Source: Zoogloeaceae bacterium (GTDB taxonomy: Bacteria; Pseudomonadota; Gammaproteobacteria; Burkholderiales; Rhodocyclaceae). Taken from it: a DNA stretch of 64,000 nucleotides. The stretch covers positions 372,001 to 436,000 of the forward strand of contig JACKMA010000001.1 of assembly GCA_024235635.1 (NCBI GenBank). Reading direction: 5' to 3'. A program made the position numbers and the translations under genes. Shown here piece by piece: positions 25,335 to 37,097 of this stretch (positions are counted from its first letter, which is position 1; every line of letters begins with the position of its first letter). Below the pieces are notes generated by a model, which saw only the letters and a program-made list of their open reading frames with translations, was not told the DNA's origin and searched no databases.

Positions 25335-26972
25335 CTAGATCCTGAAGCGGCGAACCATCTGATCCAGGGTGCCCGCGCTGTCGACCAGGGTCCGGGTGAC
25401 GCCGGCGCTGCGATCGATCGCGCTGCCGCTGCGCTCGGCCATATCGGCGATCTCTTCCATGTTCCTGGCGATGGTATTGGCGCCGGATGTCAATTCGTGC
25501 ATCGAATTGGCCACCTCGGACAGGCGTGAGAGCGTCTCGGTGGCGCTGCCCTGGATGATGCGCAGTGAATCCGCCGCCGCGGCTGCGCGCTCGCTGCCCT
25601 TTTGCACCCGTGGCACGATTGCCTCGATGCTGGCAACGGCCGAATGTGTTTCGGCCTGAACCGCAGCGATCACCTGCGAAATCTGCGCGGTCGCCGAGCC
25701 GGTACGCTCGGCGAGCTTGCGCACCTCGTCGGCGACGACCGCGAATCCGCGCCCCTGCTCGCCGGCACGCGCCGCCTCGATCGCCGCATTGAGGGCCAGC
25801 AGGTTGGTCTGGTCGGCGATTTCGCCGATCACCTCGGCAATCGAACCGATTTCGCTGGATCGCTCCTTCAGCACCTGGATCTGGCGGGCGGCCTGCTCGA
25901 CGGTCTCAGAGACATTGGCGATGCTCTCGGACGCCGCGGACGAATCCGATTCGCCCTTCTCCGCGACCTGGCAGGTGGTCTCGGAAGCCACCCGGGTCTG
26001 TTCGGCGGTGTCCCTGACATGGGCGACGCTGACCGCAATCTGCTCGATCGCCGCTGCCGTCGATTCGGCCGCTGCGGCCTGCGTGCTGGCTGCCTGCCGC
26101 AGGGATTCGGTCGATTCGTTCACCGACCCGACGGCCGTGGTGATGTTGTGCGCCTGTGCCAGCACCGCCCCGATCATTGCCGTGAGGTCGCCCTGCATCC
26201 TGCCCATCGCATAGCAGACACTGCTGACATCGCCTTCGCGCACGACCACCGGGGTTCCGAGGTCGCCCTCGGCCACGCGCAAGGCAGCCGCGGACAAGGC
26301 CGCCGGCTCGCCGCCGAGTTGACGCACCAGACTGCGGCCGACGACGAAGGCGGTCAGCAATACCACCAGAAATCCGATCGAGACCAGCACCAGCGAATGG
26401 CTGGCATGCGTCCAGAACAGGGCATTGAGGTCGCTGACGTAGACGCCGCTGCCGACGATCCAGCCCCAGGGCTGAAAACCCCGGACGAAGGCGATCTTGG
26501 GCTGGGGCGCTTCCTCGCCCGGCTTCGGCCACAGATAGTGGACGAAGCCGGCGCCGGCACTGCGGACGGCCTTTGCGAATTCGACGAACAGCGCCTTGCC
26601 TGTCGGATCGCGGATATCGGTGAGGCTGCGGCCGTTCAGCTCGGGCTTGACCGGATGCATGACCATCTTCGGGCTCATGTCGTTGATCCAGAAGTAATTG
26701 CCGTCGCCGAAGCGCATTTCGGCGATGGTCTCGGCCGCCCGGTGCTTGGCCTCGTCCTCGTCGATCAGTCCGCTGATCTGCATGCGATGGAAATGATCGA
26801 TCACCGAGTGGGCGACGCCGACCACCTCCTCGACCTTGCTGCCGCGCTCCGCGTTCAGCAACTCGTCCAAGGTTTCCATGCCTTCGAATGCAATGATGCC
26901 GAGCGCCAGCGTGGCTACCGCGGTGATCGCCGCGAGCCGGAACGACACCCTGAGATTGTCGAGAAACTGCAT
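25335..26972 (-). CDS. Methyl-accepting chemotaxis protein with periplasmic Cache domain
   Basis: A 545-residue chemoreceptor. TM1 (FRLAAITAVATLALGIIAF) is followed by a single-Cache sensor (residues about 35-190; GDGNYFWINDMSPKMVMHP, GWIVGSGVYVSDL), TM2 (LVLVSIGFLVVLLTAFVVG) and HAMP. A long coiled coil with the signalling hairpin NLLALNAAIEAARAGEQG ends the protein. There is no C-terminal CheR-binding pentapeptide; it ends MVRRFRI. Cache_2-type sensors often bind small carboxylates. The ATG has GGAGGGGG upstream. A FliA-like promoter lies about 50 bp upstream, in line with a motility regulon, though no flagellar gene is in the window. Confidence 0.93.
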   Translation of the reverse strand: MQFLDNLRVSFRLAAITAVATLALGIIAFEGMETLDELLNAERGSKVEEVVGVAHSVIDHFHRMQISGLIDEDEAKHRAAETIAEMRFGDGNYFWINDMSPKMVMHPVKPELNGRSLTDIRDPTGKALFVEFAKAVRSAGAGFVHYLWPKPGEEAPQPKIAFVRGFQPWGWIVGSGVYVSDLNALFWTHASHSLVLVSIGFLVVLLTAFVVGRSLVRQLGGEPAALSAAALRVAEGDLGTPVVVREGDVSSVCYAMGRMQGDLTAMIGAVLAQAHNITTAVGSVNESTESLRQAASTQAAAAESTAAAIEQIAVSVAHVRDTAEQTRVASETTCQVAEKGESDSSAASESIANVSETVEQAARQIQVLKERSSEIGSIAEVIGEIADQTNLLALNAAIEAARAGEQGRGFAVVADEVRKLAERTGSATAQISQVIAAVQAETHSAVASIEAIVPRVQKGSERAAAAADSLRIIQGSATETLSRLSEVANSMHELTSGANTIARNMEEIADMAERSGSAIDRSAGVTRTLVDSAGTLDQMVRRFRI

Positions 26973-27022
26973 ATTCCCCCTCCACGCGAGTCGAACTCGC
27001 CGCCCTCCGATCGTGATCAGGG

Positions 27023-27050
27023 TTGTCGGCGCCGGAACGCCCCGACTTTA
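27023..27050 (-). promoter_or_regulatory. FliA (sigma28)-like promoter of the chemoreceptor gene
   Basis: On the minus strand TAAAGTCG (27050-27043) and GCCGACAA (27030-27023) are 12 bases apart. The sigma28 consensus is TAAAGTTT-N11-GCCGATAA, so both boxes match well and the spacer is one base long. It would give a leader of about 45 bases. TATAAAG overlaps the upstream box, so a sigma70 element is an alternative. Confidence 0.45.
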
Positions 27051-27140
27051 TAGGGATCGCGACGAATGGCAAGTCGCTTCGGGTCGGGAAAGCGCTCGAC
27101 TCGTTTGGGGGATTCGACACAATTTCGTACATGTTCGCCC

Positions 27141-27168
27141 TTGACGTGGGATAATTTCCCACTATGAT
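27141..27168 (+). promoter_or_regulatory. Sigma70 promoter with a palindrome filling its spacer (DUF5666 lipoprotein gene)
   Basis: TTGACG (27141-27146) and TATGAT (27163-27168) are 16 bases apart. The spacer carries a perfect inverted repeat, GTGGGA (27146-27151) and TCCCAC (27157-27162), separated by TAATT. An operator there would block RNA polymerase directly. The leader to the ATG at 27241 is about 65 bases. Confidence 0.65.
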
Positions 27169-27240
27169 GACTATCGCAGACATGACCCCCACTCGTGAAT
27201 TGCGGCCACCCCAACAAATCTTCCTGAAACGGAGGCAAAC

Positions 27241-28767
27241 ATGCGCAAGTGCAATTTCGTTCCCCGCGGCCTGACGGCGGCCGGCCTGACCGCCGGTCTC
27301 CTGCTCGCGGCCTGCGGCGGTGGCGGTGGCGGGGGCGACACGGTCGTCGGCGGCGGCACCACGACCCCGTCGGATACGACGGTCGGCGCCATCAGCGGAT
27401 TCGGCAGCATCATCGTCAACGGCGTCCGTTTCGAGGACAACGCGGCCCGGGTCAATGACGACAGCGGCAACGCGATAGCGTCGAGCGCGCTGAGACTGGG
27501 CATGACGGTCGAGATCCGCGGAACGATCAGCGACGACGGTACCGGCGTCGCCAGCGACATCAGCCTGTTCTCCGAACTCAAGGGTCCGGTGTCCGATCTC
27601 GACACGGCAGCCGGCACCTTCTCGGTGCTCGGCTTTTCGGTCGTCACCGACGGCGAGACCGTCTATGAAGACGTCGCGGATCTCTCCGGGCTTGCGAATG
27701 GCGACTTCGTCGAGGTCTACGGCCTGCGCGACGGCGCCACGGTGATTGCCAGCCGAGTCGAGAAGAAGGATCTCACCAACAGCGGCGAGGTCAAGCTGCG
27801 CGGCCAGGTGAGCGCGCTCGATTCCGCCGCCACCACCTTCGTCCTCGGGACGACGACGATCGATTATGGTTCGGCTCAGGTCTCGCCGTCGGTCAGCGCA
27901 CTCACCGATGGTGCCTTCGTCAAGGTCCGATCGACGTCGCTGCCGAGCGGTGGCGTGGTCGAGGCGAGCCGCATCCAGGTGGTCGGCAATCTGCCGTTCA
28001 GCCTCGACGACGGTGGCAAGATCGAGATCGAAGGCGTGGTGTCGGACTTCACGTCGATCAGCGAGTTCGTGATCAGCGGCATCACCGTCGATGCCTCGAA
28101 CGCGACCTTCCTCAGGGGCAGTGCCAGTGACGTACGCGCCGGCACCCGGCTCGAAGTCGAGGGACCGTACGCCGACGGCGTGCTGACGGCACGCAAGGCC
28201 AAGTTCGAGGACGGCTCCGGCATCGACGAATTCGAACTGCACGGCACCGTCAGCAACTTCGTTTCGCTCGCCGACTTCCAGGTCCGTGGCGTCACCGTCG
28301 ATGCCTCGGGCAGTGTCCTGTTCGAGCGTGGCACCGCCGACGACGTCGCCAACGGGCGCTCGGTCGAGGTCGAGGGCTCGATCGAGTCCGGTGACGACGG
28401 CTCCGTGCTGGTGGCGAGCAAGCTCAAGTTCGAAGACGTCTCCGGCAACGGTGGGCGCGACGACGACGACAGCGGCTCGGACGACAGCGGCGACGGCAAC
28501 GGCAACGGCAATGACGACAGCGGCAATTCGTCGACGGGCGGTTCATCGGGCAACGACGACAGCGCCGAGTTCGAGTTCAAGGGCACCATCGACAGCGTCG
28601 CCGGCGACGTGCTTGTCGTCGGCGGTCGCACCGTGATCCTCGACGCCGGTACCGTGTTCCGTCGGATCACCGAATCGCAACTGGTGGCCGGCGCCTTCGT
28701 CGAGATCAAGGGCGACCTGCAGAGCGACGGCAGCGTGATCGCCGATCGCATCAGCCTGGAAGACTGA
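27241..28767 (+). CDS. DUF5666 repeat lipoprotein
   Basis: A 508-residue lipoprotein. The lipobox LLAAC puts the lipidated cysteine at residue 25, and it is followed by a run of glycines. The mature part is built of about six similar beta-rich units of roughly 70 residues. They begin near residues 49 (AISGFGSIIVNGVRFED), 114 (KGPVSDLD), 186 (RGQVSALD), 263 (EGVVSDFT), 333 (HGTVSNFV) and 446 (KGTIDSVA); these are DUF5666 repeats. An acidic Asp/Ser/Asn/Gly linker at about 400-440 could bind calcium. Function is unknown. It probably sits on the outer membrane, facing either side. A clear promoter lies upstream and a strong terminator downstream, so it is a single-gene unit. Confidence 0.85.
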   Translation: MRKCNFVPRGLTAAGLTAGLLLAACGGGGGGGDTVVGGGTTTPSDTTVGAISGFGSIIVNGVRFEDNAARVNDDSGNAIASSALRLGMTVEIRGTISDDGTGVASDISLFSELKGPVSDLDTAAGTFSVLGFSVVTDGETVYEDVADLSGLANGDFVEVYGLRDGATVIASRVEKKDLTNSGEVKLRGQVSALDSAATTFVLGTTTIDYGSAQVSPSVSALTDGAFVKVRSTSLPSGGVVEASRIQVVGNLPFSLDDGGKIEIEGVVSDFTSISEFVISGITVDASNATFLRGSASDVRAGTRLEVEGPYADGVLTARKAKFEDGSGIDEFELHGTVSNFVSLADFQVRGVTVDASGSVLFERGTADDVANGRSVEVEGSIESGDDGSVLVASKLKFEDVSGNGGRDDDDSGSDDSGDGNGNGNDDSGNSSTGGSSGNDDSAEFEFKGTIDSVAGDVLVVGGRTVILDAGTVFRRITESQLVAGAFVEIKGDLQSDGSVIADRISLED

Positions 28768-28797
28768 CAGCCACGCGGCCCCCTCCCCCAGGCCGTC

Positions 28798-28831
28798 ACG
28801 GGCGCTCCGACAGGGGCGCCCGTTTTCGTTT
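28798..28831 (+). terminator. Intrinsic terminator after the DUF5666 gene
   Basis: ACGGGCGC (28798-28805) pairs with GCGCCCGT (28816-28823) across a ten-base loop and is followed by TTTCGTTT. It lies 31 bp after the stop codon of the lipoprotein gene and separates it from nnrDE. Confidence 0.8.
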
Positions 28832-28890
28832 GCGGGCAACGCCCCGGTCGGCGCCCTGGCACGGCCAACCCGCTCCGGAAAAAGGATAAA

Positions 28891-30423
28891 ATGTATGTCT
28901 CCGAAGGTGTCCGGAACCGCCCATTGCGCAGCGCCCGTCTCATTCACACGGTCAGTGGCATCCGCTGGCTCGAAGATCGCCACCGTGATGTCAGCCCCGG
29001 GCTGATGGAGCGCGCGGGCGCCGCGGCCGCCGACCGCGCGCTCCATCTCGCCCGGGCCAACGGCCGGGTGCTGGTGGCCTGCGGCCCCGGCAACAATGGC
29101 GGCGACGGATTCGTCGTGTCGCGCCTGCTGCTGCAGCGCGGCGTCCAGGTCCAGACGTTGTTCACCGGCGACGAATCCAGGCTGCCGGCAGACGCCGCCG
29201 AAGCCCTGCACGCGCTGCGTGCGGCTGGCGGCGAGACCTCGGTCGACTTCGGCGCCGACAGCGCCGCTTCGCTGTCGCTGATCGTCGATGGCCTGTTCGG
29301 CATCGGCCTGCAGCGACCCCTCGAGGGTCGCCATGCCGAACTGATCGAGCGCCTGAATGCGATCGACGCGCCCAAGCTGGCACTCGACATCCCGTCGGGC
29401 CTCGACGCCGGAACCGGCCGCATTCTCGGATGTGCCTTTCGCGCCACCGAAACGATCACCTTCATCGGATTGAAGCCGGGACTGCTGACCCTCGACGGCC
29501 CGGACTGCTGCGGCGACATCGGCGTTGCCGATCTCGGCATCGCCGGCACCGAGTCTCCCGGCTGCGGGCAGGTCCTGAGCCCGGCGATGTTCGCCGCGGA
29601 ACTGCGACCGCGGCTCGCCAACACCCACAAGGGCAGCTTCGGCGACGCCGTGATCATCGGCGGCGCCCGCGGCATGATCGGTGCCGCCCTGCTGGCCGGC
29701 CGCGCCGCGATGCATGTGGGTGCCGGCCGCGTCTTCGTCGGCCTCATCGATGCCACCGTGCCAGCGATCGATCCGGTGCAGCCCGAACTGATGGTGCGCT
29801 CGGCAGCGAGCCTCGCGCAGGCGCCTGCGGCGCTCGCGGTGGGGCCCGGACTCGGGCGCAGCACCGAGGCGATGACGGCGTTGCGGCAGGCGATGCAGGG
29901 ACGATCGCCGCTGGTGCTCGATGCCGACGCGCTGAACCTGATCGCCGAGGATGCGGCGCTGGCCGAGTTGTTGCGCTCGCGCGAGGCACCTGCGGTGATG
30001 ACGCCGCACCCGGCCGAGGCCGCCCGCCTGCTCGGCATCGGCACCGACGAGGTCCAGGCCGACCGTGTCGCTGCGGCGCTGGCGCTGGCCGAGCGCTATC
30101 GCTGCCCCGCTCTGGTCAAGGGTGCCGGCAGTGTCGTCGCCCTGGACGACGGGCAGTGGACGATCAACACCAGCGGCCATGCCGGCATGGCCAGTGCCGG
30201 CATGGGGGACGCGCTGTCCGGCATCGTCACCGGCCTGATCGCACAGGGCTGGGCACCGGCGAGGGCGCTGCCCGCAGCCGTGCATCTGCACGGTGCGGCA
30301 GCCGATCTCTTGGCCACCGAGGGCGACGGACCGATCGGCCTGACCGCCAGTGAGACCATCATCGCTGCGCGGCGGGTGTTCAACAGCTGGATCGCGACCA
30401 GCGGAGCGCGGCTACCGCAATGA
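28891..30423 (+). CDS. Bifunctional NAD(P)HX epimerase / ADP- or ATP-dependent dehydratase
   Basis: A 510-residue fusion that repairs hydrated NADH and NADPH. Residues about 15-215 form the epimerase (YjeF N-terminal) domain with VLVACGPGNNGGDGFV and LDIPSGLDAGTG. Residues about 230-500 form the ribokinase-like dehydratase (KGSFGDAVIIGGARGMIGAALLAGRAA, MTPHPAEAARLL, GHAGMASAGMGDALSGI). This is the NnrE-NnrD arrangement found in most bacteria. AAGGA lies five bases before the ATG. The stop overlaps the start of a CBS/PAS histidine kinase (ATGA), an uncommon partner for a housekeeping repair enzyme. Confidence 0.93.
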   Translation: MYVSEGVRNRPLRSARLIHTVSGIRWLEDRHRDVSPGLMERAGAAAADRALHLARANGRVLVACGPGNNGGDGFVVSRLLLQRGVQVQTLFTGDESRLPADAAEALHALRAAGGETSVDFGADSAASLSLIVDGLFGIGLQRPLEGRHAELIERLNAIDAPKLALDIPSGLDAGTGRILGCAFRATETITFIGLKPGLLTLDGPDCCGDIGVADLGIAGTESPGCGQVLSPAMFAAELRPRLANTHKGSFGDAVIIGGARGMIGAALLAGRAAMHVGAGRVFVGLIDATVPAIDPVQPELMVRSAASLAQAPAALAVGPGLGRSTEAMTALRQAMQGRSPLVLDADALNLIAEDAALAELLRSREAPAVMTPHPAEAARLLGIGTDEVQADRVAAALALAERYRCPALVKGAGSVVALDDGQWTINTSGHAGMASAGMGDALSGIVTGLIAQGWAPARALPAAVHLHGAAADLLATEGDGPIGLTASETIIAARRVFNSWIATSGARLPQ

Positions 30424-33400
30424 ATTCGCCCGGCGCCGTGGTCACCGACCAGCCGCTGGACTCGCTGATGCGAGCGCCCCTCTACATGGCGCCTGAAACA
30501 CCGCTGCGTACGGCCCTGGCGAAGATGAGCCGACAACGGGCAACCGCCGTCGTGGCGATTTCCGACGGGCGACCTTGCGGCCTGTTCACAGAGCGGGACG
30601 CGGTCAGCCTGTGCCTGCAGACCGACGTCGCCGAACATCTGCTCGGCGAGGCCTGCGGCCACCGCCCGTTGCTCGCCGAAATCGGGGTCAGCCTGATCGA
30701 AGGCTACCGCAGGATGCTGGCGGCCGATGAAAGACATCTGTTGCTGGTCGATGCGGACGGCATCCTGCAGGGCATCGTCGAAGAAAAGGATCTGGTGGGC
30801 CATTTCGGCATCGAACACTTTGCCCATCTCGATTCGGTATCGCGCCTGATGACCTGCAACGTCGTCACGCTGCGCCCATTTTCGACGATGCGGCAGGCGG
30901 CTCGGGCGCTGGGCAAGCACGGCATCGGATCGGTCGTGATCGAGGACGACGCGCGACCCGTCGGCATCGTCACGCTGACCGATCTCACGCGCACACTGGC
31001 AGAGCGCGACGACCTCGACGCGGTTCGCCTCGATCAGGTGATGAGCCGCGATCTGGTCACCGTCGAAACCGAAGAGAGCGTGTTCAGTGCGGCACAGCAG
31101 ATGCGCCGTGCCGACGTACGTCACATCGTCGTGACCTGCGAGGGGCGGACGGCCGGCGTGCTCACCGAACACGACGTGCTGAAGACGATGGAGAGCCGTC
31201 ACGCCGACGTGCTGCGGCGGATCATCAGCGACCAGGCACGCGAGATCGAAGCGCAGCGGCGCGAACTGCACGAGCGCGATCTGCTCGACCAGTTGCTGTC
31301 GCGCAACCAGGGACTGGGCCTGGTCCTGTGCGGCCAGGACGGCATCGTCGCCTACGTCAATCAGGCCGCGCAGGCATTGCTCGGTGTGGACGGCGTCGGC
31401 GATGGCCGTATCGAAGCCCTGCTGTCGGCCGTGGCGCCGGTCCACCGGCAAACCCTGGCGAGTCTCGTGGCAGCGCCGCCACCGGGCGAACAGCTGCTGC
31501 GCGTCACGCGCGGCGGCATGGACGTCGGCGTGCGTGCGATCGGCATCGAGCGCACCCCATGCGATGGTCAGGGCCGGGCCCTGCTGCTGATCCTGAATGA
31601 CGAGTCGCTGGCGCGCCACACCGAGGAGATCCTCGAATTCAACCACCAGGCGGTGCGCGACATTCCGCACATGGTGATCTGGATCGACAGCGAGGGTGTG
31701 ATCGTCCATGCCAACAATGCGGTACACGAAGCGATGGGATTCGGGCCCGGGCAACTGCTGGGCCGACCGGTCAAGGCGCTGGCACCGCACTGCGAGGACC
31801 GCCGGCTCGAGGAGCGACTGCTGCAGATGCACGGCAAGCGCTCGCGATATTTCCGCTGCGAGCTCAGCACGCGAAGCGGCGAGATCGTGCCGGTGGAAGT
31901 GTTCGGCAGCCATCTCGCCCTGCACGGCAAGGACTTCTACTGCGGTTTCATCCGCGACCTCACCGAGCAGCAGGTGGTCGAACGGGCGTTGCGCAGCTCG
32001 CAGAACCAGTTGCTGGCGCTGCTGCAGGCATCGCCCGATTTCATCGTGGTCAAGGACGGCGACAATCGCTGGCAGATCGCCAACCAGTCCGGACTGGCGA
32101 TGATCGGGCTCAACGGATTCGACTATGCCGACAAGAGCGACCGCGAACTTGCAGGCCTGTGCGAGCCGGCGTACGCGGCATGCATCGAGCGACTGGCCAG
32201 TTCCTGCGACCGGGCCTGGCAGGAAAACCGGCCGCTTCGCGCACTCCACACCCTGCCCCACCCGGACGGCGGTGAACGCTACCTCGACATGATCGAGGTG
32301 CCGGTGGCGGACGAGGCCGACGAACACCGGGCGATGGTGGTGATCGGCCGCGATGTCACCGAGCGCGTCCGTGCCGAACAGGAACGGGATCTTTCGGTCG
32401 AGCGCCTGCGCGCCGCGGTGGCAGCCATGGACGACCTGATGCTGGTCCTCGACGACCGCCATCGCGTCGTCGAGCACTACCCGCGCGAAGGCGACGCCCT
32501 GCACCTGCATGCATCGGGCTCGCTGCTCGGACGGGCCATTGCGGATCTGCTGCCGCCGCGGGTCGCCGCGCTATACCGTGACGCCAGCGTGCGACTCGCC
32601 CGGACCGGCCGGCCGCAGGGCTTCGACTACGCACTGGCAGGCGACAACGGCGAGGATCACTGGTTTGGCGCCCGACTGACCGCGCAGTCGCCGGAGAACG
32701 CCTGCCCGCCCGGCTTCACGCTGCTGATCCGCGACATCAGCGACCGCAAGCAGGCCGAGGCGCACATCCAGGAACTCAACGAATCGCTCGAAGTGCGCGT
32801 CGCCGCGCGCACCAGCGAGATGCGCGCGGCAATGGCCGAGCTGGAGTCGTTCAGCTACTCGATCTCCCACGACCTGCGCACGCCGCTGCGCGCGATCGAG
32901 GGCTTCGGCCGACTGCTCGAGATCGAGTACGGCGACAAGCTCGACGACACCGCCGGAGACTATCTGGCGCGAATCCGCCATGCCGCCCAACGCATGGCCA
33001 ATCTGATCGACGACTTGCTCGATCTCGCCCGGGTGTCACGCAAGAGCTTGCAGAAGCAGACCGTCGACCTGTCGCGTCTGGCGACCGAGATCGTCGCCGA
33101 GCTCGAAGAGCGGCAACCCGGGCGCGTGGTGACCGTCAGCATCGCCGATGGCCTCGAGGCGCGGGCCGATCCGATGCTGATCCGCGTGGTGCTCGAGAAT
33201 CTGCTCGGCAATGCGTGGAAGTTCACCGAGCGCTGCCGCCCCGGAGCGCACATCGAGGTCGGCAGCATGCGGCAGGACGGGCGCGACTGGTTCTTCGTGC
33301 GCGACGACGGCGCCGGCTTCGACATGGCTTACGCCGACCGCTTGTTCAAGCCGTTTCAGCGGCTGCATTCGCAAAGCGAGTTCGAAGGCACAGGCATCGG

Positions 33401-33503
33401 CCTGGCCACCATCCACCGTATCGTCAGTCGCCACGATGGCAAGGTCGCCGCGGAAGGGGAACCGGGCCGCGGCGCCTGCTTCCGCTTCAGCCTGGGCGAC
33501 TGA
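30420..33503 (+). CDS. Cytoplasmic histidine kinase with four CBS domains and several PAS domains
   Basis: A 1027-residue kinase without membrane helices. Residues 15-260 form four CBS motifs in two Bateman pairs (SLMRAPLYMAPETPL, VGIVTLTDL, DQVMSRDLVTVETEESV, HIVVTCEGRTAGVLTEHDVL). A short coiled coil follows. Three or four PAS-like domains run from about 285 to 790 (IVAYVNQAAQALLGVDG, MVIWIDSEGVIVHANNAV, DFIVVKDGDNRWQIANQSG). HisKA has the phospho-acceptor near residue 817 (SYSISHDLRTPLRAIEGF, phytochrome-like), and HATPase motifs are NLLGNAWKFT and GTGIGLATIHRIV. CBS pairs usually bind adenine nucleotides, so it may read energy or cofactor state. It is coupled to nnrDE by ATGA. No response regulator is adjacent. 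Confidence 0.92.
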   Translation: MNSPGAVVTDQPLDSLMRAPLYMAPETPLRTALAKMSRQRATAVVAISDGRPCGLFTERDAVSLCLQTDVAEHLLGEACGHRPLLAEIGVSLIEGYRRMLAADERHLLLVDADGILQGIVEEKDLVGHFGIEHFAHLDSVSRLMTCNVVTLRPFSTMRQAARALGKHGIGSVVIEDDARPVGIVTLTDLTRTLAERDDLDAVRLDQVMSRDLVTVETEESVFSAAQQMRRADVRHIVVTCEGRTAGVLTEHDVLKTMESRHADVLRRIISDQAREIEAQRRELHERDLLDQLLSRNQGLGLVLCGQDGIVAYVNQAAQALLGVDGVGDGRIEALLSAVAPVHRQTLASLVAAPPPGEQLLRVTRGGMDVGVRAIGIERTPCDGQGRALLLILNDESLARHTEEILEFNHQAVRDIPHMVIWIDSEGVIVHANNAVHEAMGFGPGQLLGRPVKALAPHCEDRRLEERLLQMHGKRSRYFRCELSTRSGEIVPVEVFGSHLALHGKDFYCGFIRDLTEQQVVERALRSSQNQLLALLQASPDFIVVKDGDNRWQIANQSGLAMIGLNGFDYADKSDRELAGLCEPAYAACIERLASSCDRAWQENRPLRALHTLPHPDGGERYLDMIEVPVADEADEHRAMVVIGRDVTERVRAEQERDLSVERLRAAVAAMDDLMLVLDDRHRVVEHYPREGDALHLHASGSLLGRAIADLLPPRVAALYRDASVRLARTGRPQGFDYALAGDNGEDHWFGARLTAQSPENACPPGFTLLIRDISDRKQAEAHIQELNESLEVRVAARTSEMRAAMAELESFSYSISHDLRTPLRAIEGFGRLLEIEYGDKLDDTAGDYLARIRHAAQRMANLIDDLLDLARVSRKSLQKQTVDLSRLATEIVAELEERQPGRVVTVSIADGLEARADPMLIRVVLENLLGNAWKFTERCRPGAHIEVGSMRQDGRDWFFVRDDGAGFDMAYADRLFKPFQRLHSQSEFEGTGIGLATIHRIVSRHDGKVAAEGEPGRGACFRFSLGD

Positions 33504-34413
33504 GTGCCGGAATCCGCTGCGGTGACGCCGGGCCACGAGCCATCCCCGCTGCGCGGCATCCTGATGCTGCTGCTGGCGCTCGCCTTCTTCGTCGCGCTCG
33601 ACTCGACCGCCAAGCATCTGGCGGCGACGCTGCCGGTTCCGATGCTGGTGTGGGCCCGCTATACCGTGCATTGCCTGCTGATGGTGATCCTGCTGGCGCC
33701 CTCGATGCGGGGACGCCTGCTGCACACCCGGCGACGGGGCCTGCAGGTGTTGCGGGCGGCAAGCCTGCTGCTGGTGACGCTGCTGACGATGTCGGCCTTT
33801 CGCATCATGCCGATCGCCGAAGCGACCGCGATCGTCTTCCTGGCGCCGCTGCTGGTCACGATCGCCTCAGGCCCGCTGCTCGGCGAGCGCGTCGGGCCGG
33901 TGCGCTGGCTGGCGGTGGCGATCGGCTTCGCCGGCGTGTTGATGATCGCGCGTCCGGGTACCGACCTGCCGCCGGGCGGCATGGGCCTCGCCGCGGCCGC
34001 AGCAGTCGCGTTCGCCGGCTACCAGTTGCTGACCCGGGTGCTCAGTCCGACCGAGCATCCGGTGACGACGCTGTTCTATACGGCCCTGGTCGGCAGCCTG
34101 CTGAGCGCGCTGGCCCTGCCCTGGCTATGGCCGCTGCCGGCCATCGACGGCGTCCAGGCACTGCTGATCGTCTCGCTCGGGGTCTATGGCGGCAGCGGAC
34201 ACTTCCTGCTGATCCGGGCCTTTCGCGAAGCCCCGGCGTCGACCCTGTCACCGGTGATGTACGCCCAACTCGGTTTCGCGACCCTGGCCGGCGGCTGGAT
34301 ATTCGGGCAGTGGCCGGACGTCGCCGCACTGGCCGGCATTGCGGTGATCGGCGTGGCCGGCGTGATGACTGCGCTGCAGGCGCGGCGCGACCATGGCCGC
34401 GCCGCGTCCGGAA

Positions 34414-34442
<29 letters not shown>
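33504..34442 (+). CDS. DMT-superfamily EamA transporter (second in window)
   Basis: A 312-residue inner-membrane protein with about ten helices in two EamA repeats (FRIMPIAEATAIVFLAPLLVTIASGPLLGE and SPVMYAQLGFATLAGGWIFGQ regions). It starts at GTG 33504, directly after the kinase stop codon, so it is likely co-transcribed with nnrDE and the kinase. It belongs to the RhaT/PecM-like group whose substrates vary. Its 3' end overlaps the convergent clpB gene by 29 bp. It is distinct from the first EamA gene in sequence. Confidence 0.85.
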
Positions 34443-37002
<2,560 letters not shown>

Positions 37003-37036
37003 GTCGAAATTTCCTTGCGGGAAGAGGTTGATTCCG

Positions 37037-37065
37037 ATGTGGGGACGTGATTCGACGATTTCAAC
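37037..37065 (-). promoter_or_regulatory. Heat-shock (sigma32) promoter of clpB
   Basis: On the minus strand GTTGAAA (37065-37059) and CCCCACAT (37044-37037) are 14 bases apart. The sigma32 consensus is CTTGAAA-N(about 13-15)-CCCCATNT, so only one mismatch occurs in each box. Transcription would start about 27-30 bases before the ATG. Confidence 0.8.
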
Positions 37066-37097
37066 GCGGCGATCGCGAAGGCAATTGCAGCCATCTG

